From Siderastrea siderea (taxonomy: Eukaryota; Cnidaria; Anthozoa; Scleractinia; Rhizangiidae): 64,000 bases of DNA. The stretch spans positions 17,057,400 through 17,121,399 of the forward strand of contig OZ034971.1 in NCBI GenBank assembly GCA_964030785.1, written 5' to 3'. The notes below the pieces were generated by a model. It was not told the origin of the DNA, did not search any database, and saw only the letters and a program-made list of their open reading frames with translations. Numbering within the stretch: position 1 is the stretch's first letter; each line of letters begins with the position of its first letter. Positions 25,701 to 33,300 of this stretch are shown here, one piece after another. The position numbers were made by a program, and so were the translations under genes.

Positions 25701-27477
25701 CATCAGGTACAAGTAGTTCACGTATTCAGGGTGCAACTCCTCATATATAGCTTTCACTATAAAAAATAAATAACAATTGATACACATACCAATCTATTTC
25801 AACTACTGACCACAAAATATTCATTCTCCACCAGTGGAGGGGGATTGGAGGGGATCGACAGTAGACCTTAAAACCAACATGACAGTAAGTGTTGCCTTAA
25901 ATTAGGAAATAGCCTCTAAAACAACCAGGATCTTGTCTTGTGTGTAACTGCAACCCTTACTTACAGGTGCCAAAACAAAACAACGCCTGCTTTGCTACTT
26001 GTGCGAGCTTACAAAAGGATTACCACGGATTTCAACTATGCTTGTATCCTAAAAGTATGTCAATACCTGCAACTGTGGATCTTTTGTTAAAAAACACCCT
26101 AACTGGTACTTAATCTGTCTGCTGCACCCAAAAGAAAGACACAAATAACTCCATGGAGATTTCTGTTTAAGATAAAAATCTCTGATTTTGCTACCCTGTT
26201 TAAGACAGATTTTAGATTTTTTTGTACCCTGTCTAAGACATTTAACCCAACATCATACCCTCCTTACAGCTAGAATGCACTAATCAGAGTCTGTTTCTTA
26301 TCTCAATGTGGTGTACATTGGCAAACTGGTAAAAATTTGGCTTGTGGTGAGGGTTCTGTAAATTAACGAATACATAAGGTCGTGTAACGATACCCTGTTT
26401 AAGACAAAAATTGATGAAATTGATACCCTGTTCGAGACAAAACCCTCTAAAAACCATACCCCATCGGGCCGCACATCCCCGATAAGGCCATATAAGGGAG
26501 TACCCCCCGGGAGATTCATATCAGTTTCTGGACATCACTGATCCTAACACACATTCAGACCTGTAACATAGACAGTGCAACCCTAGTTAAATGAACTCAG
26601 CACCAATAACAAGCTATATGTAAGCTTGTCTCTGAGACCCTGTCTACACTAGCAAGTTTTCAAAAACCTCCACATTTTACGGTCTTGAAAATGCATAAAA
26701 AGTACTGCGTCCACACTAGGGAATAAAAAACAGATGTTGAAAGATGTGCCTACTGTCTCGTGAGCATACTTTAATGGCATCCACGACCTGAGGGGCAAAG
26801 CCAGGTTTTCTCATAGAGAGGAGGGGTACATTGTGATTTGCGGTAATGTGGTTTTGGGCAATTTTTCTTGTGGTATTTTGGTATTTAAATTTGAATCTTA
26901 AAGTGCTTACAAATCCACAAAGCGTGACTGGTTTTTCATGAAATAGCTGATTTGCTTGATTATTACTTGATTATTACTTTGCATGGACACCCTAGGACCC
27001 CCCGGCTACGCCCCTGATTTATACCTGAAAATCCCATCTCAGGAGTTCAATGTTAGACAAGCTTATGTATGTACCTAGTGGGTATCCGAGAGCCATGTCG
27101 TTCGATTGACTGCAAAAAATTCCATATATTCCAGCTTTTCCAAAATTCGTCGGACGAACAAGTATTAATGTAAACAATACCACAGAGAAAAATACTGTAC
27201 TTTTCGCAATAAGAATGCTGAATAAAAATTTCCAGTTAACTTGAGAATAGTCAAGCTCCACCATTGATTTAAACAGCAACGCTGGTAACGATACAAGACT
27301 CACAAATACTCCAATGCCTTTGCTTGAAGTGGGAGAGATGTATCCTAGTCTTCCAGTACAATAACCAAGGAGAATAACAATAAAACACTGGAGCAAAGAA
27401 GGGTAAATATGCTCAAAGGTCTCTTCCATTGAAGGACCACTCAGTGAACTGGAGTTTCCAGAAAAATTCGTATCCAT
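1676..27477 (-). CDS. GPR155: GPR155 / LYCHOS lysosomal cholesterol sensor, 11 exons, 3' part off window
   Basis: Known role: a lysosomal membrane protein with an N-terminal PIN-auxin-carrier-like 10-TM domain, a GPCR-like 7-TM part and a C-terminal DEP domain, which senses cholesterol and activates mTORC1. Seen here on the minus strand: exons 27477-27075, 25756-25360, 25034-24869, 14071-13910, 7707-7624, 6405-6200, 4870-4771, 3338-3166, 2626-2409, 2132-2002 and 1774-1676. Every junction has AG/GT ends and the phases join to 2139 nt, exactly 713 codons. Diagnostic strings include NDMALGYPL, MLPISLVILNPIGFI, FLYGTFPAAPTSAIFAAKF, STMVMCTFLSAPVMFVSA and GRHVTMLLILLLMIIV. The human protein is about 870 aa, so roughly the last 150 residues, including DEP, should lie left of base 1676. 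Introns are heavily loaded with transposons. The gene is divergent from BLOC1S1. Confidence 0.95.
2002..2132 (-). CDS. GPR155: GPR155 exon 10 (residues 637-680)
   Basis: Acceptor ATTGCAG|AAGTTG, donor GTT|GTAAGT. It ends HQLGRHVTMLLILLLMIIV, aligning with the family string QLTRHVLLCLLLIIGLF, the helix that follows the big loop. Confidence 0.93.
2238..2397. mobile_element. pogo/Tigger-type MITE, 160 bp
   Basis: Terminal inverted repeats CAGTGGAACCTCGATTTAAC / GTTAAATCGAGGTTCCACTG sit directly between TA dinucleotides (2236-2237 and 2398-2399), the target duplication of Tc1/mariner-pogo elements. The CAGTGGAACCTCGA end is characteristic of the Tigger/pogo group. The interior contains further AACCTCGATATAACGA copies. 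It sits in GPR155 intron 9 and makes up more than half of it. Confidence 0.92.
2409..2626 (-). CDS. GPR155: GPR155 exon 9 (residues 564-637)
   Basis: Acceptor TTTGCAG|ATGTAA joins in phase 2, giving R-CNRCLEIDQLIAEERNSSSC and then an acidic and basic linker ending RYTDEECLTTG. This is the disordered loop between two GPCR-like helices. The donor CACCG|GTAAGT lies only 11 bases from a Tigger-type MITE. Confidence 0.9.
3166..3338 (-). CDS. GPR155: GPR155 exon 8 (residues 507-564)
   Basis: Acceptor TAACAG|ACACCA, donor ACAG|GTAAAC, phase 2 out. It encodes a TM helix (MIASVSVLFLCAVIMVVSLV) and then a polar, Cys- and Gln-rich start of the large cytoplasmic loop that is variable throughout the family. 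Confidence 0.9.
4306..4329. repeat. Poly-G tract
   Basis: Five G, one C, then 17 consecutive G on the plus strand, inside GPR155 intron 8. In the GPR155 transcript it would be a C-tract. It could form a G-quadruplex as DNA and is likely to be length-variable. Confidence 0.9.
4771..4870 (-). CDS. GPR155: GPR155 exon 7 (residues 473-506)
   Basis: Acceptor TGCTAG|ATTGCC, donor GAG|GTAACT. With exon 6 it reads FGFGLPALACGIVTTLL, matching the conserved GWGIPALLVGVLL-type helix, followed by a luminal loop. Confidence 0.9.
6200..6405 (-). CDS. GPR155: GPR155 exon 6 (residues 405-473)
   Basis: The upstream acceptor TTCACCAG|CTCTCTTC is preferred. The nearer AG (before TGATACTC) would create an immediate stop in the incoming frame, while the chosen site gives LSSCLSVILSRIPC and keeps phase 0. 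The exon holds two helices (WLLFVSILFFFGLWGSRCW, MVALCLCLVRC) and the start of a third ending FGFG|. Donor GG|GTAAGT, phase 2. Confidence 0.88.
7624..7707 (-). CDS. GPR155: GPR155 exon 5 (residues 377-404)
   Basis: A small 28-codon exon with acceptor CATAG|GTGTGG and donor CAG|GTATTA, phase 0. It encodes VWVIVVLLLGRRYKVYPHNF and then a cysteine-rich hydrophobic tail, aligning with the first helix of the GPCR-like half (family pattern SIVVLLLSKKYK-LPH). Confidence 0.88.
7811..8735. mobile_element. hAT-like non-autonomous element
   Basis: The ends CAGGGCACAAAATT and AATTTTGGGCCCTG are inverted with one mismatch. CAGGG ends are typical of hAT elements. Subterminal copies of the motif around GTCGCCAA also occur on both sides (7871 region and 8655 region, inverted). 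No open frame resembling transposase was found, and the 8-base target duplication is not clear. It lies in GPR155 intron 4. Confidence 0.65.
9102..9350. mobile_element. Inverted-repeat MITE, about 249 bp
   Basis: The left arm (GACAATCCACTGTACAGAAA, then AAGATGGTGGCTGTACAT) and the reverse complement of the right arm (GTCAATCCACTGTACCAAAA, then AAGATGGCGACTGGTACAT) match over about 45 bases. The two overlapping short open frames here translate the arms and are not genes. Confidence 0.8.
11401..11963. mobile_element. TA-target MITE, CCGTGTGG family, copy 1 (563 bp)
   Basis: Starts CCGTGTGG and ends CACACGG, flanked by TA on both sides. The arms carry AT-rich AAATTTTTGCGGG/CCCGCAAAAATT repeats. 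A second copy of the family is at 22177-22652. TA duplication suggests mobilisation by a Tc1/mariner-like transposase. In GPR155 intron 4. Confidence 0.85.
12254..12268. repeat. Poly-G tract
   Basis: Fifteen consecutive G on the plus strand in GPR155 intron 4. Confidence 0.9.
12669..12700. repeat. (TGATT)n microsatellite
   Basis: Six full tandem TGATT units in GPR155 intron 4. Confidence 0.95.
13910..14071 (-). CDS. GPR155: GPR155 exon 4 (residues 323-376)
   Basis: Acceptor TTGCAG|ATAACA, donor GGA|GTAAGT, phase 0 at both ends. It encodes ITSTMVMCTFLSAPVMFVSA, the last helix of the transporter-like domain (family pattern ITSGMVISTFVSAPIMYVSA), then a loop that is variable in the family. Confidence 0.95.
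14629..15361. mobile_element. Inverted-repeat element, 733 bp
   Basis: The left end GGGTCTCAACAAAACGTTGA (then CCCCCAGTCTGCT) and the reverse complement of the right end GGGTTTCAACAAAACAGTGG (then CCCCCAGTCTGCT) match over about 33 bases. The left arm continues into a run of CTGACCCCC units. A 127-codon open frame inside shows no recognisable motif. No target duplication is evident. In GPR155 intron 3. Confidence 0.75.
15882..16313 (-). repeat. Ngaro split repeat B2
   Basis: Direct copy of 16793-17214. By eye the two differ at about 17 positions, nearly all transitions at CpG-type sites. Each holds two copies of CTACTTATCTCCCCAGC spaced by about 150 bases. Confidence 0.92.
16381..16794 (-). 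repeat. Ngaro split repeat A2
   Basis: Direct copy of 21100-21516, differing at only a few positions over the first 260 bases. A 76-codon open frame occurs in both copies with two substitutions; this is a consequence of the repeat and is not evidence of a gene. Confidence 0.92.
16793..17214 (-). repeat. Ngaro split repeat B1
   Basis: Direct copy of B2. It lies immediately after A2 on the plus strand and abuts the 3' end of the recombinase frame. Confidence 0.92.
17270..18322 (-). pseudogene. Ngaro tyrosine recombinase, broken
   Basis: Integrase-like recombinase of the YR family. The N-terminal core-binding part (SEGTLIYFASYLARTVKHST, LYLAAVCNLL) is followed by FAFLRCGEF with catalytic Arg I. 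The frame then meets an in-frame TAA at 17668-17666, reopens (KTDYFRTGHSLVI), meets TAG at 17512 and TAA at 17497, and reopens again to give GHSFHIGAAST and LGRWSSNSYQLYIRTP with the tyrosine nucleophile, ending TGA at 17272-17270. All pieces are in one frame. The HxxR box reads HSFH, so catalytic Arg II is replaced by His. Its 5' end overlaps the RNase H frame by 88 bases, as is usual in this group. Confidence 0.9.
18235..18882 (-). pseudogene. Ngaro RNase H domain (frameshifted from RT)
   Basis: Ribonuclease H of the retroelement polyprotein, which degrades the RNA template. The acidic catalytic set is visible in order: YTDAAG, EWQELF, WCDNESVV and GVRNDIADALS. Upstream, in the same frame, RRSVRLVELQSLIGTLQFAC, the RT-RNase H connection, is readable from about 18980. 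The RT frame ends differently, so a single-base deletion near 18983 has separated the two. The usual ADALSR reads ADALSC, consistent with CpG decay. Confidence 0.88.
18902..19987 (-). pseudogene. Ngaro reverse transcriptase
   Basis: RT domain with the fingers/palm motifs in order: GVVPKKHSSEWHTIYHLSYP-EGDSIND, MAKTDLKSAFSLIPI (first catalytic Asp), LPFGLRSALFLFNLLSEAL and HILDDFF (catalytic DD). EWHTIYHLS has His where the family usually has Arg. The frame loses homology after MEARLP because of a frameshift near 18983. The 5' end overlaps the gag frame. The stretch is open, but as part of a frameshifted polyprotein it is not functional. Confidence 0.9.
19945..21093 (-). pseudogene. Ngaro gag-like protein with SAP domain and zinc fingers, one nonsense codon
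   Basis: ATG at 21093-21091 follows repeat A1. The 382-codon frame is open except for TGA at codon 8 (21072-21070), probably a decayed CGA Arg. Residues about 18-52 (LASLSTEVLCLRLQALNLPI, then TGSKAELVSRLKRAV) fit a SAP nucleic-acid-binding motif. The C-terminus has a CX2CX4HX4C zinc knuckle (CIICSSPYHSQSDC) and then a CX8CX4CX3H finger (CFRFNRSSGCTSSSCLFLH). Together they fit a nucleocapsid/gag role. The SAP assignment is by pattern only. Confidence 0.85.
21100..21516 (-). repeat. Ngaro split repeat A1 (5' end)
   Basis: Direct copy of A2 and the 5' end of the element on the minus strand, ending just before the gag start codon at 21093. Confidence 0.92.
22177..22652. mobile_element. TA-target MITE, CCGTGTGG family, copy 2 (476 bp)
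   Basis: The left end CCATGTGGCACCAAATTTTT and the reverse complement of the right end CCGTGTGGCACCAAATTTTG match. TA flanks both sides (22175-22176, 22653-22654). Same family as 11401-11963. It is inserted inside the outer element at 15743-23350. Confidence 0.88.
23559..24796. mobile_element. Candidate inverted-repeat element, 1.24 kb
   Basis: The left end CTTTAAAGGATCCTAGTCA and the reverse complement of the right end TTTTAAAGATCCTAGTCA match over about 17 bases. The interior shows no transposase. Target duplication is unclear, so the boundaries are approximate. In GPR155 intron 3. Confidence 0.5.
24869..25034 (-). CDS. GPR155: GPR155 exon 3 (residues 267-322)
   Basis: The acceptor is CACTGAAG|AGTTATT. 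It was chosen because it alone keeps the frame and yields AKLVILPLVTREM, matching the family pattern AKLLVLPLL-REM. The exon ends FLYGTFPAAPTSAIFAAKFG then IEEQL, a highly conserved part of the family, with donor TTG|GTGAGT in phase 0. The next intron is 10.8 kb and holds the nested transposons. Confidence 0.95.
25360..25756 (-). CDS. GPR155: GPR155 exon 2 (residues 135-267)
   Basis: The acceptor follows a T-rich tract. The exon joins in phase 1 to make a valine, giving YPL-V-KAIYEELHPEY. It holds several TM helices of the PIN-like domain: YLYLMLPISLVILNPIGFIL, NPIVFMTFIGLIGHFIFHG, ALFYLGVKMVG and LLVPFLLISAKL. The donor is TT|GTGAGT, phase 2. Confidence 0.95.
26060..26540. repeat. Repeat-derived stretch with CCCTGTTTAAGACA units
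   Basis: At least four spaced copies of a TACCCTGT(T/C)TAAGACA(A/G)A motif, ending at GGGAGTACCCCCCGGGAGAT. Probably the remnant of a transposon with repetitive ends. In GPR155 intron 1; no coding potential seen. Confidence 0.45.
27075..27477 (-). CDS. GPR155: GPR155 exon 1 (residues 1-134)
   Basis: The chosen start is ATG at 27477-27475 (MDTNFSGNSSS). The frame is open upstream to 27753, but that stretch is low-complexity, lacks family similarity and is probably 5' UTR. N4 and N8 are glycosylation sequons. The exon carries the first transmembrane segments of the transporter-like domain (YPSLLQCFIVILLGYCTGRL, then VSLVSLPALLFKSMVELDY) and the family string SNDMALGYPL. The donor is CTAG|GTACAT, phase 1. 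Confidence 0.93.
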
Positions 27478-27843
27478 AGTACTGTGTTCGGAGGTTTCTT
27501 GTTTCGCAGGCGAAAGGTAAAGGGAAAATATTACGGCCGTGTTGGACAAACTCTGTAAGAAAGCTACAGTATTTTTACGTTGAGTTTTGTTTCCGCTGAA
27601 AAGGCAAAGTCTTTCATCGTATTTCATTGAGGTATCAAACTGCAAAACGTGCTGCTGATTTCGTACGACTTGCACGACGGAACTGGCGCTACTCGACCGA
27701 GCACATGTAAGCGAATATTTGATTGGTTGATCTGAGGTGACCCCGGCGACCACAGTTATCCAATGAAAGCGTTTGATAGAAGTGGATATTTGACCGCCAT
27801 TTTGTTATTGTGCCCCAGCATTTCTGTCACAGCTAAAACTAAT
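27478..27843. promoter_or_regulatory. Divergent promoter between GPR155 and BLOC1S1
   Basis: The two start codons (27477 minus, 27844 plus) are 366 bases apart and no other gene lies between, so the 5' UTRs and promoters of both must fit here. Two CCAAT-type sites in opposite orientation occur at about 27721 (GATTGGTTGAT) and 27757 (ATCCAATGAAA), spaced as in many bidirectional promoters that bind NF-Y. No TATA box was seen. A CACGTG E-box (27912-27917) lies just inside BLOC1S1 intron 1. Transcription starts cannot be placed from sequence. Confidence 0.7.
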
Positions 27844-27904
27844 ATGCTTTCTCGTGCTTTTAAGGAACATCAGGTGAAACAAGCAGTTCACCGTGAAAAA
27901 CAAG
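27844..27904 (+). CDS. BLOC1S1: BLOC1S1 exon 1
   Basis: Encodes MLSRAFKEHQVKQAVHREKQ plus one base; donor CAAG|GTATCT, phase 1. An in-frame ATG at 27763 would add 27 residues (MKAFDRSGYLTAILLLCPSI, then SVTAKTN). The internal ATG is preferred because conservation starts there, but a longer form also exists in mammals. Confidence 0.92.
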
Positions 27905-29334
27905 GTATCTGCACGTGGTCGACTTTGTTGTTATTTTTATTTATTTTTCGTCAAAACGGCTGAAAATGGGCTTCACAATGAATGTCCCACACTTAATTGC
28001 GCTAGTAACATGCCTAGCTAAGCTCGAGCCATGATATAGTTTTTCAGTAACGCTGTCCATGTGGCAGGGTATTCTGCAGTTAATCCATATATTATTTCCC
28101 CGTATCATCACTTAAATTGCAAATTACAAGCTTGGTCATTATTAATAAATAAAATACTTGGGAGGGAGACTGTAGATCACTGTAGAAACCCTTGCAGGCT
28201 TTTACAAGGCAGTCCCCCTTTCCAGCTAAAGTACAACTTCATACATCTAATAGAGCAGTTTTCAATTGAGTGTCGAAAGTAATGTTGTGTCTACTTTAGT
28301 TTTGCTTTACTTTGTTCTCTGATTGGTTAAAAAAGCTCCTGCCACTTTCTCAACCAATCAGCATAAAACCAAAACCAATCATGACTTGCTCACAAGCGTT
28401 TTCCCACGCTTAATGCTAGTTACTTGTATTTGCTTTGATTTTTGATTGGTTCATTTTGTGTTTTGTTCCTCTTGTGATTGGCTAGAGTAATCATTTTAGT
28501 TTTGGTTTCACAACACTCATAAAACTGCTCTAATATATGTATTGTGTTATGGGTATCAGACAATTACAAATGACATCAAAAAAGTCAAAACAAGAAATTT
28601 AATTACTAAACTTGCCCACCGTTGACTAAGACAGCTTTAAATTAGAGGGCTAAATGTCATAAAATTAGTGGGCTTACTGCCCAGGGCCAAATGGCTAGGG
28701 GTCTCAATGAAAGACATTAATTCCCTCTCCAGGATTTTGCAAGCAATGTAAATGTATGCAGATGGAGCTAATTGTCTATATGAGTGGGCTAGAAAATTGG
28801 GGCACTAACGGTTGAGGGCAGGCTATCCTTCAGGATAGCCTGCACATAGATCTCCAATTTTCTTTTTAGACGTCTGCACACTGTCAGCCTAGAGAAGACA
28901 GTCTGCAAATTCCAATCATTTTCTTTTGCATTTCATGCTATCCACATGTAAGTGCAGTTGTCATTGTCATGTGTAAGAGAAGAAACTCTCTTTAAGGTGC
29001 ATGCAATATGAAAGGCTATCACCAATGTTATTTTGAAGAGGAAGTAGAAAACATTTTCTGCATAAACGAAAACAATGTGGGATCAATGGAAACATGTTTT
29101 CTTACTAATTTTGTACAAGCTTACATAGGGTTCTAAGCTACAACCCTAGACAAATATCTGAAATATATGTTGAAAAATGTGTGTTAAAAAGACTACAAAA
29201 TTGAATATTTTCTATAAGAAATGCCAGATGTTTTTTCAGCATTCAAGGGGGGAAGGGGAAGTGGCCTACAAGGCATCAGCCATCAGGCATCAAGAATGTA
29301 TCATTGTTTTGGGTTGTAGAATGCCACAACACTG

Positions 29335-29418
<84 letters not shown>

Positions 29419-30359
29419 AAACTGACTCGCAATTTGCCTTACAAGACATGCAAAGTAGAGGTGTAATGACTTCAGGTTCTGTTTCCACAATACAAGTGAG
29501 CATAACTGCTCATTTACAGGGTAGGCCAACCACTTTAACTACTGTGGTTGGTGGTTTCAAAAATAGCATACCCTCTCCCCCTCCCTGGTGGGATTGTTAT
29601 TTGAACCTTGCAACCACTGCCGACTAAGGTTTAAACAGTCAAGTTGATCATCTTTCCCAAGTAATGCACTAATGGCATCAGTTTTTGAATTCATGTTCAA
29701 TCTCAACAATCGGCTAAATTATTTCATTAAGGTGTACGGTATACAGACAGAATGCTTTTTACAACAGGCAAGTCCTTTTATTAGTAGCTTCCTGGTACCC
29801 ATCTCAGCAGTTGTTTTGTGTGGTGTCAGAATGTTAAGTTTTAGGTTAAAACTGATTTGTTATGTTGTTAATTTAGAACATCTGAGACGAGAGGCTGTAG
29901 TGGCATCTTCCAGACTAACATATAAACTGATGGATACTTTGAACAATGGGTGAGTAAACCTGGCCACTCAGCTCAGGCCTCCATGCTCTAGTCTCTACCA
30001 TCAATCATCTCTAAACAGCAGCAAAACAGAACAAAGATTCAGTTGTCATGATCTACAGTTTGGGTTTCTTTCTCTGATGAATGTATATATATATTAGCAT
30101 TATATTGCATACCAAGGATACAAGAGTCTTGGAAATACTCTTTTATTGTCTTTTTGCTCCAAAACACAAGCAAAGATTAAGCACGTGAATTACATGTATT
30201 AAAAGGGTAACTCTGGCAGACAGTGTTGTGTTAAGTATCATCCTTACAAATGTAGATTCCACAAAAGGCAAATTTTCTTCTGTTTGGGCAACCTTACATG
30301 TTAATACAGCTTGATGCAAAAACTACTGCGCTACTTGTAAGTAAAGCTTCCATGCTAAA

Positions 30360-30396
<37 letters not shown>

Positions 30397-33300
30397 TTAA
30401 ACTTGACATGCATATAATTTGTTGTTTTTTGTAGTGTAGAGCAAGCATATATTAATCAGCGGAGGTTAGAAACAGAAGCCAAACAATTGCAGGCACATGC
30501 AGGTATCACTTAAAAATTATGGATAGAAAACTTTATGCAAATGAGAAAGGCCACTGGGCATTTTAACCAGCCATTTTTTCCCCCACCCTACCCCCCAGGA
30601 TAACAAATGTCAGTGCAACTCAACATATGAATCTGTGTGGTTCCACCCCAATTTTTTCACAAGCTGGCATGACAAAAAGTGTGTCCAGTGGCACATTGTT
30701 TTGACTACAGCATTCTTCAGTGACACAATATTTAAAAACTGGTGACTCAGCTTATCTGTCTCTAATCAGTCTCTCTGTAATGAAAAATGCAACTCCAAAG
30801 CTGAACACTGATATAAATTCGTCCACAGCTGAAAATGTTTATACTGAGAGGATGAAATATTTACTGTTGTGCCTAAACCATGATATAAACAGTAAATATA
30901 GCACTAAACGTTGTCAGAATGTGGTGAAATCAGTAAAAAGCAGAGTCGTCCCTCCACCCTCAAACGTGTTAAAGCAGGACTCATGATGTATTTGTTAAAT
31001 CTGGTTCTCTGTTCCAGGCATCCCCTGCAAAAGTTATCGAAACATCTCTATATTAATTCAGCCAAATTAAAAATCGCAGTGATTTTTTTCTACAAATAAG
31101 CAATTTGGCTTGGAAAATAAAAAAATTAGCGAAAACGAACTAAATACAGTGGACAATTGGCAAAATTAATCAAACTTGTTTCTTTTCGGGTCATGATATG
31201 ACAAGTCCATCTTTATCACGTGGTAAAATATCAGTTCAGTTACTTGTAAACATGGCCTTCCTAATTCCCCTTTGGTCTGAGGGTGGTTAGGGTAAAGTTG
31301 AATGTAGGCTTTATACTAAAGGGTATTTCAGCTGGCATTGAGTCGAATTATTATTTAACTCAGTTGCAAATGCATTGTTTTTAACCCTATTTCGTCTGGG
31401 CTTTTTTTGAGTTTCTGAGCCTTGTGGGGGGGCACAAAGTGACCCCCCCATAGATCTCGAAAAGTATTTACCCTCTTGCGATGAAACTTGGCACGTTTAT
31501 AGTACGTCATTAGCTTAACAGTTTGGGTTTATGACGTGTCAATTATGACGTTTCATGATGTCACAATGACGTCACAAAGCAGCCATTTTGAATTTTGAGC
31601 CGCCATCTTGAATCCCAAGCATGCAGTCATACAGTTGACAATGATGTCATCGAAAAATATATGAATTAGTTCTAAGAAACATACTTAATCAAAACAAGCA
31701 CAAAAAAGTAAAGGATTAGCTTCTTTTTTCAACCGAAGGGGAAAAAAACTGAAAAAAAGACTGAAAAAAGACAAAAAATAGTCAAAACACCTCCTGAGTA
31801 GATGGTTGCTATGGAAACATCAATCATCATAGACACATCATTGACACAGGAAAATTTTCTCTGATAAATGTCAGGAAAAGTAACGAGATTTGGTGGTTAT
31901 TCGTCCAGCCGTTTAAAAGTTATAATTCGTTAAAGTCAGCGTGGGCACAATGTGCCCCCCCCCCCCCCAGGCTAAATAGGGTTAAGACAGGTACAGCTAC
32001 CACAAAGTTCACAGCAGTTTGTCTATGACATCTAAGTATGCAATGTTGACTAAATAGTGATAACACTGCATTAGCAGGGATCCATATTAGCTTTTTTTAA
32101 AACTCGTCAACCGGGCGAGTACATCAGAAAAGATACTTGTCCTGACAAAATTTTACTTGCCCATTCAAAATTATGTAATAATTAAAATACAGTCAAAAAC
32201 TTAAAGTTAACAGCAAGTAAGTGGAAAACTTGCATTTTATTTTCACTATGTTACTGCAGCAGCACTGCAGCAAGACTCCTGTCAAATACTTTCATTTTAC
32301 AAATCCAACTACGGACTAATTCAACAACAGACAACAAATACAACAAATTCAACAATGGACTTAAAAGATATAGACGTACTTTGCACGTCAAATGTTCACT
32401 GTTTAACATTGATCGAAAGGTAAACGAATCGAAAGGTAAATGAAAGGTAAATGCGCAAATCAATAATTGATTTGCGCATTTACCTTTCGCTCAAACTTTC
32501 AATTTTGATGAAACTTTCATCCAGGTACTTAAGCTAAGCCACGATGGAAAAATGCACGCTTTTGTTGCTCTTTTTCGTACTTAGACACTTTGTCAAAGTA
32601 GCGCCACATTTTGCAAAACTCACGTGCGGCTAAAGAGCGAGAGTCTTTTTGTTTGCATGTTGCTGCAATACATCAGCATTCAAGAACAAAAAATTGAGCC
32701 TGCAAACATCTCACTTCTGAGAATACTCCGTAACGTGCCGTACGAGCAACGAGACAAAGTTTACAGTTCACTACAGTACAGAATCACTGAATGGCTGATG
32801 CCGGGACATTCAAAACATGGGTATATTGACTGGTGAGAAATTGAAGAAAAAAAAACTTACTCGTCTGCTGGACGAGTTTGTAATTTTTGATACTCGTCCG
32901 CAGGACTTAATAGTCGTCTCGGACGACCTGACGACTGCTAATATGGATCCCTGCATCAGAGTAAGGTGTCATCACTTCGTTTTGTTTACCATGCGTGACA
33001 AAGTCCTGGTGTCACAACCAAATGCATCATGACCAGAAACGGAAGTTTGAGGAGAAAACTGGAAGTTTACAGAGACTGTATTGACCGAGACCAGAAACTC
33101 ATAAGGACTTGAAACGTGTAACTCACATATGTAGGTTTTGACTGATGCTTGTAATTATTCATTTTCGCAAGTACCATATTGGGAACATGAGGAGAAAGAG
33201 AACTGACCAATCAATTTCGTGACAAACAGGGCAAAAACAAGCCGACAAAGCTTTCAAACGTTGGAATGACAAAGCGAAAAGAACTACTGGTTTTGAAGAC

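Noticed and set aside
27478..27753. Upstream in-frame extension of GPR155 exon 1 (92 codons)
   Set aside because: No similarity to the family, polar low-complexity content, and it fills almost the whole divergent promoter. More likely 5' UTR and chance openness.
32624..33032. Short plus-strand frames in BLOC1S1 intron 3
   Set aside because: They lie within the CAGGGATCC hAT-like element and its edge; no protein similarity.
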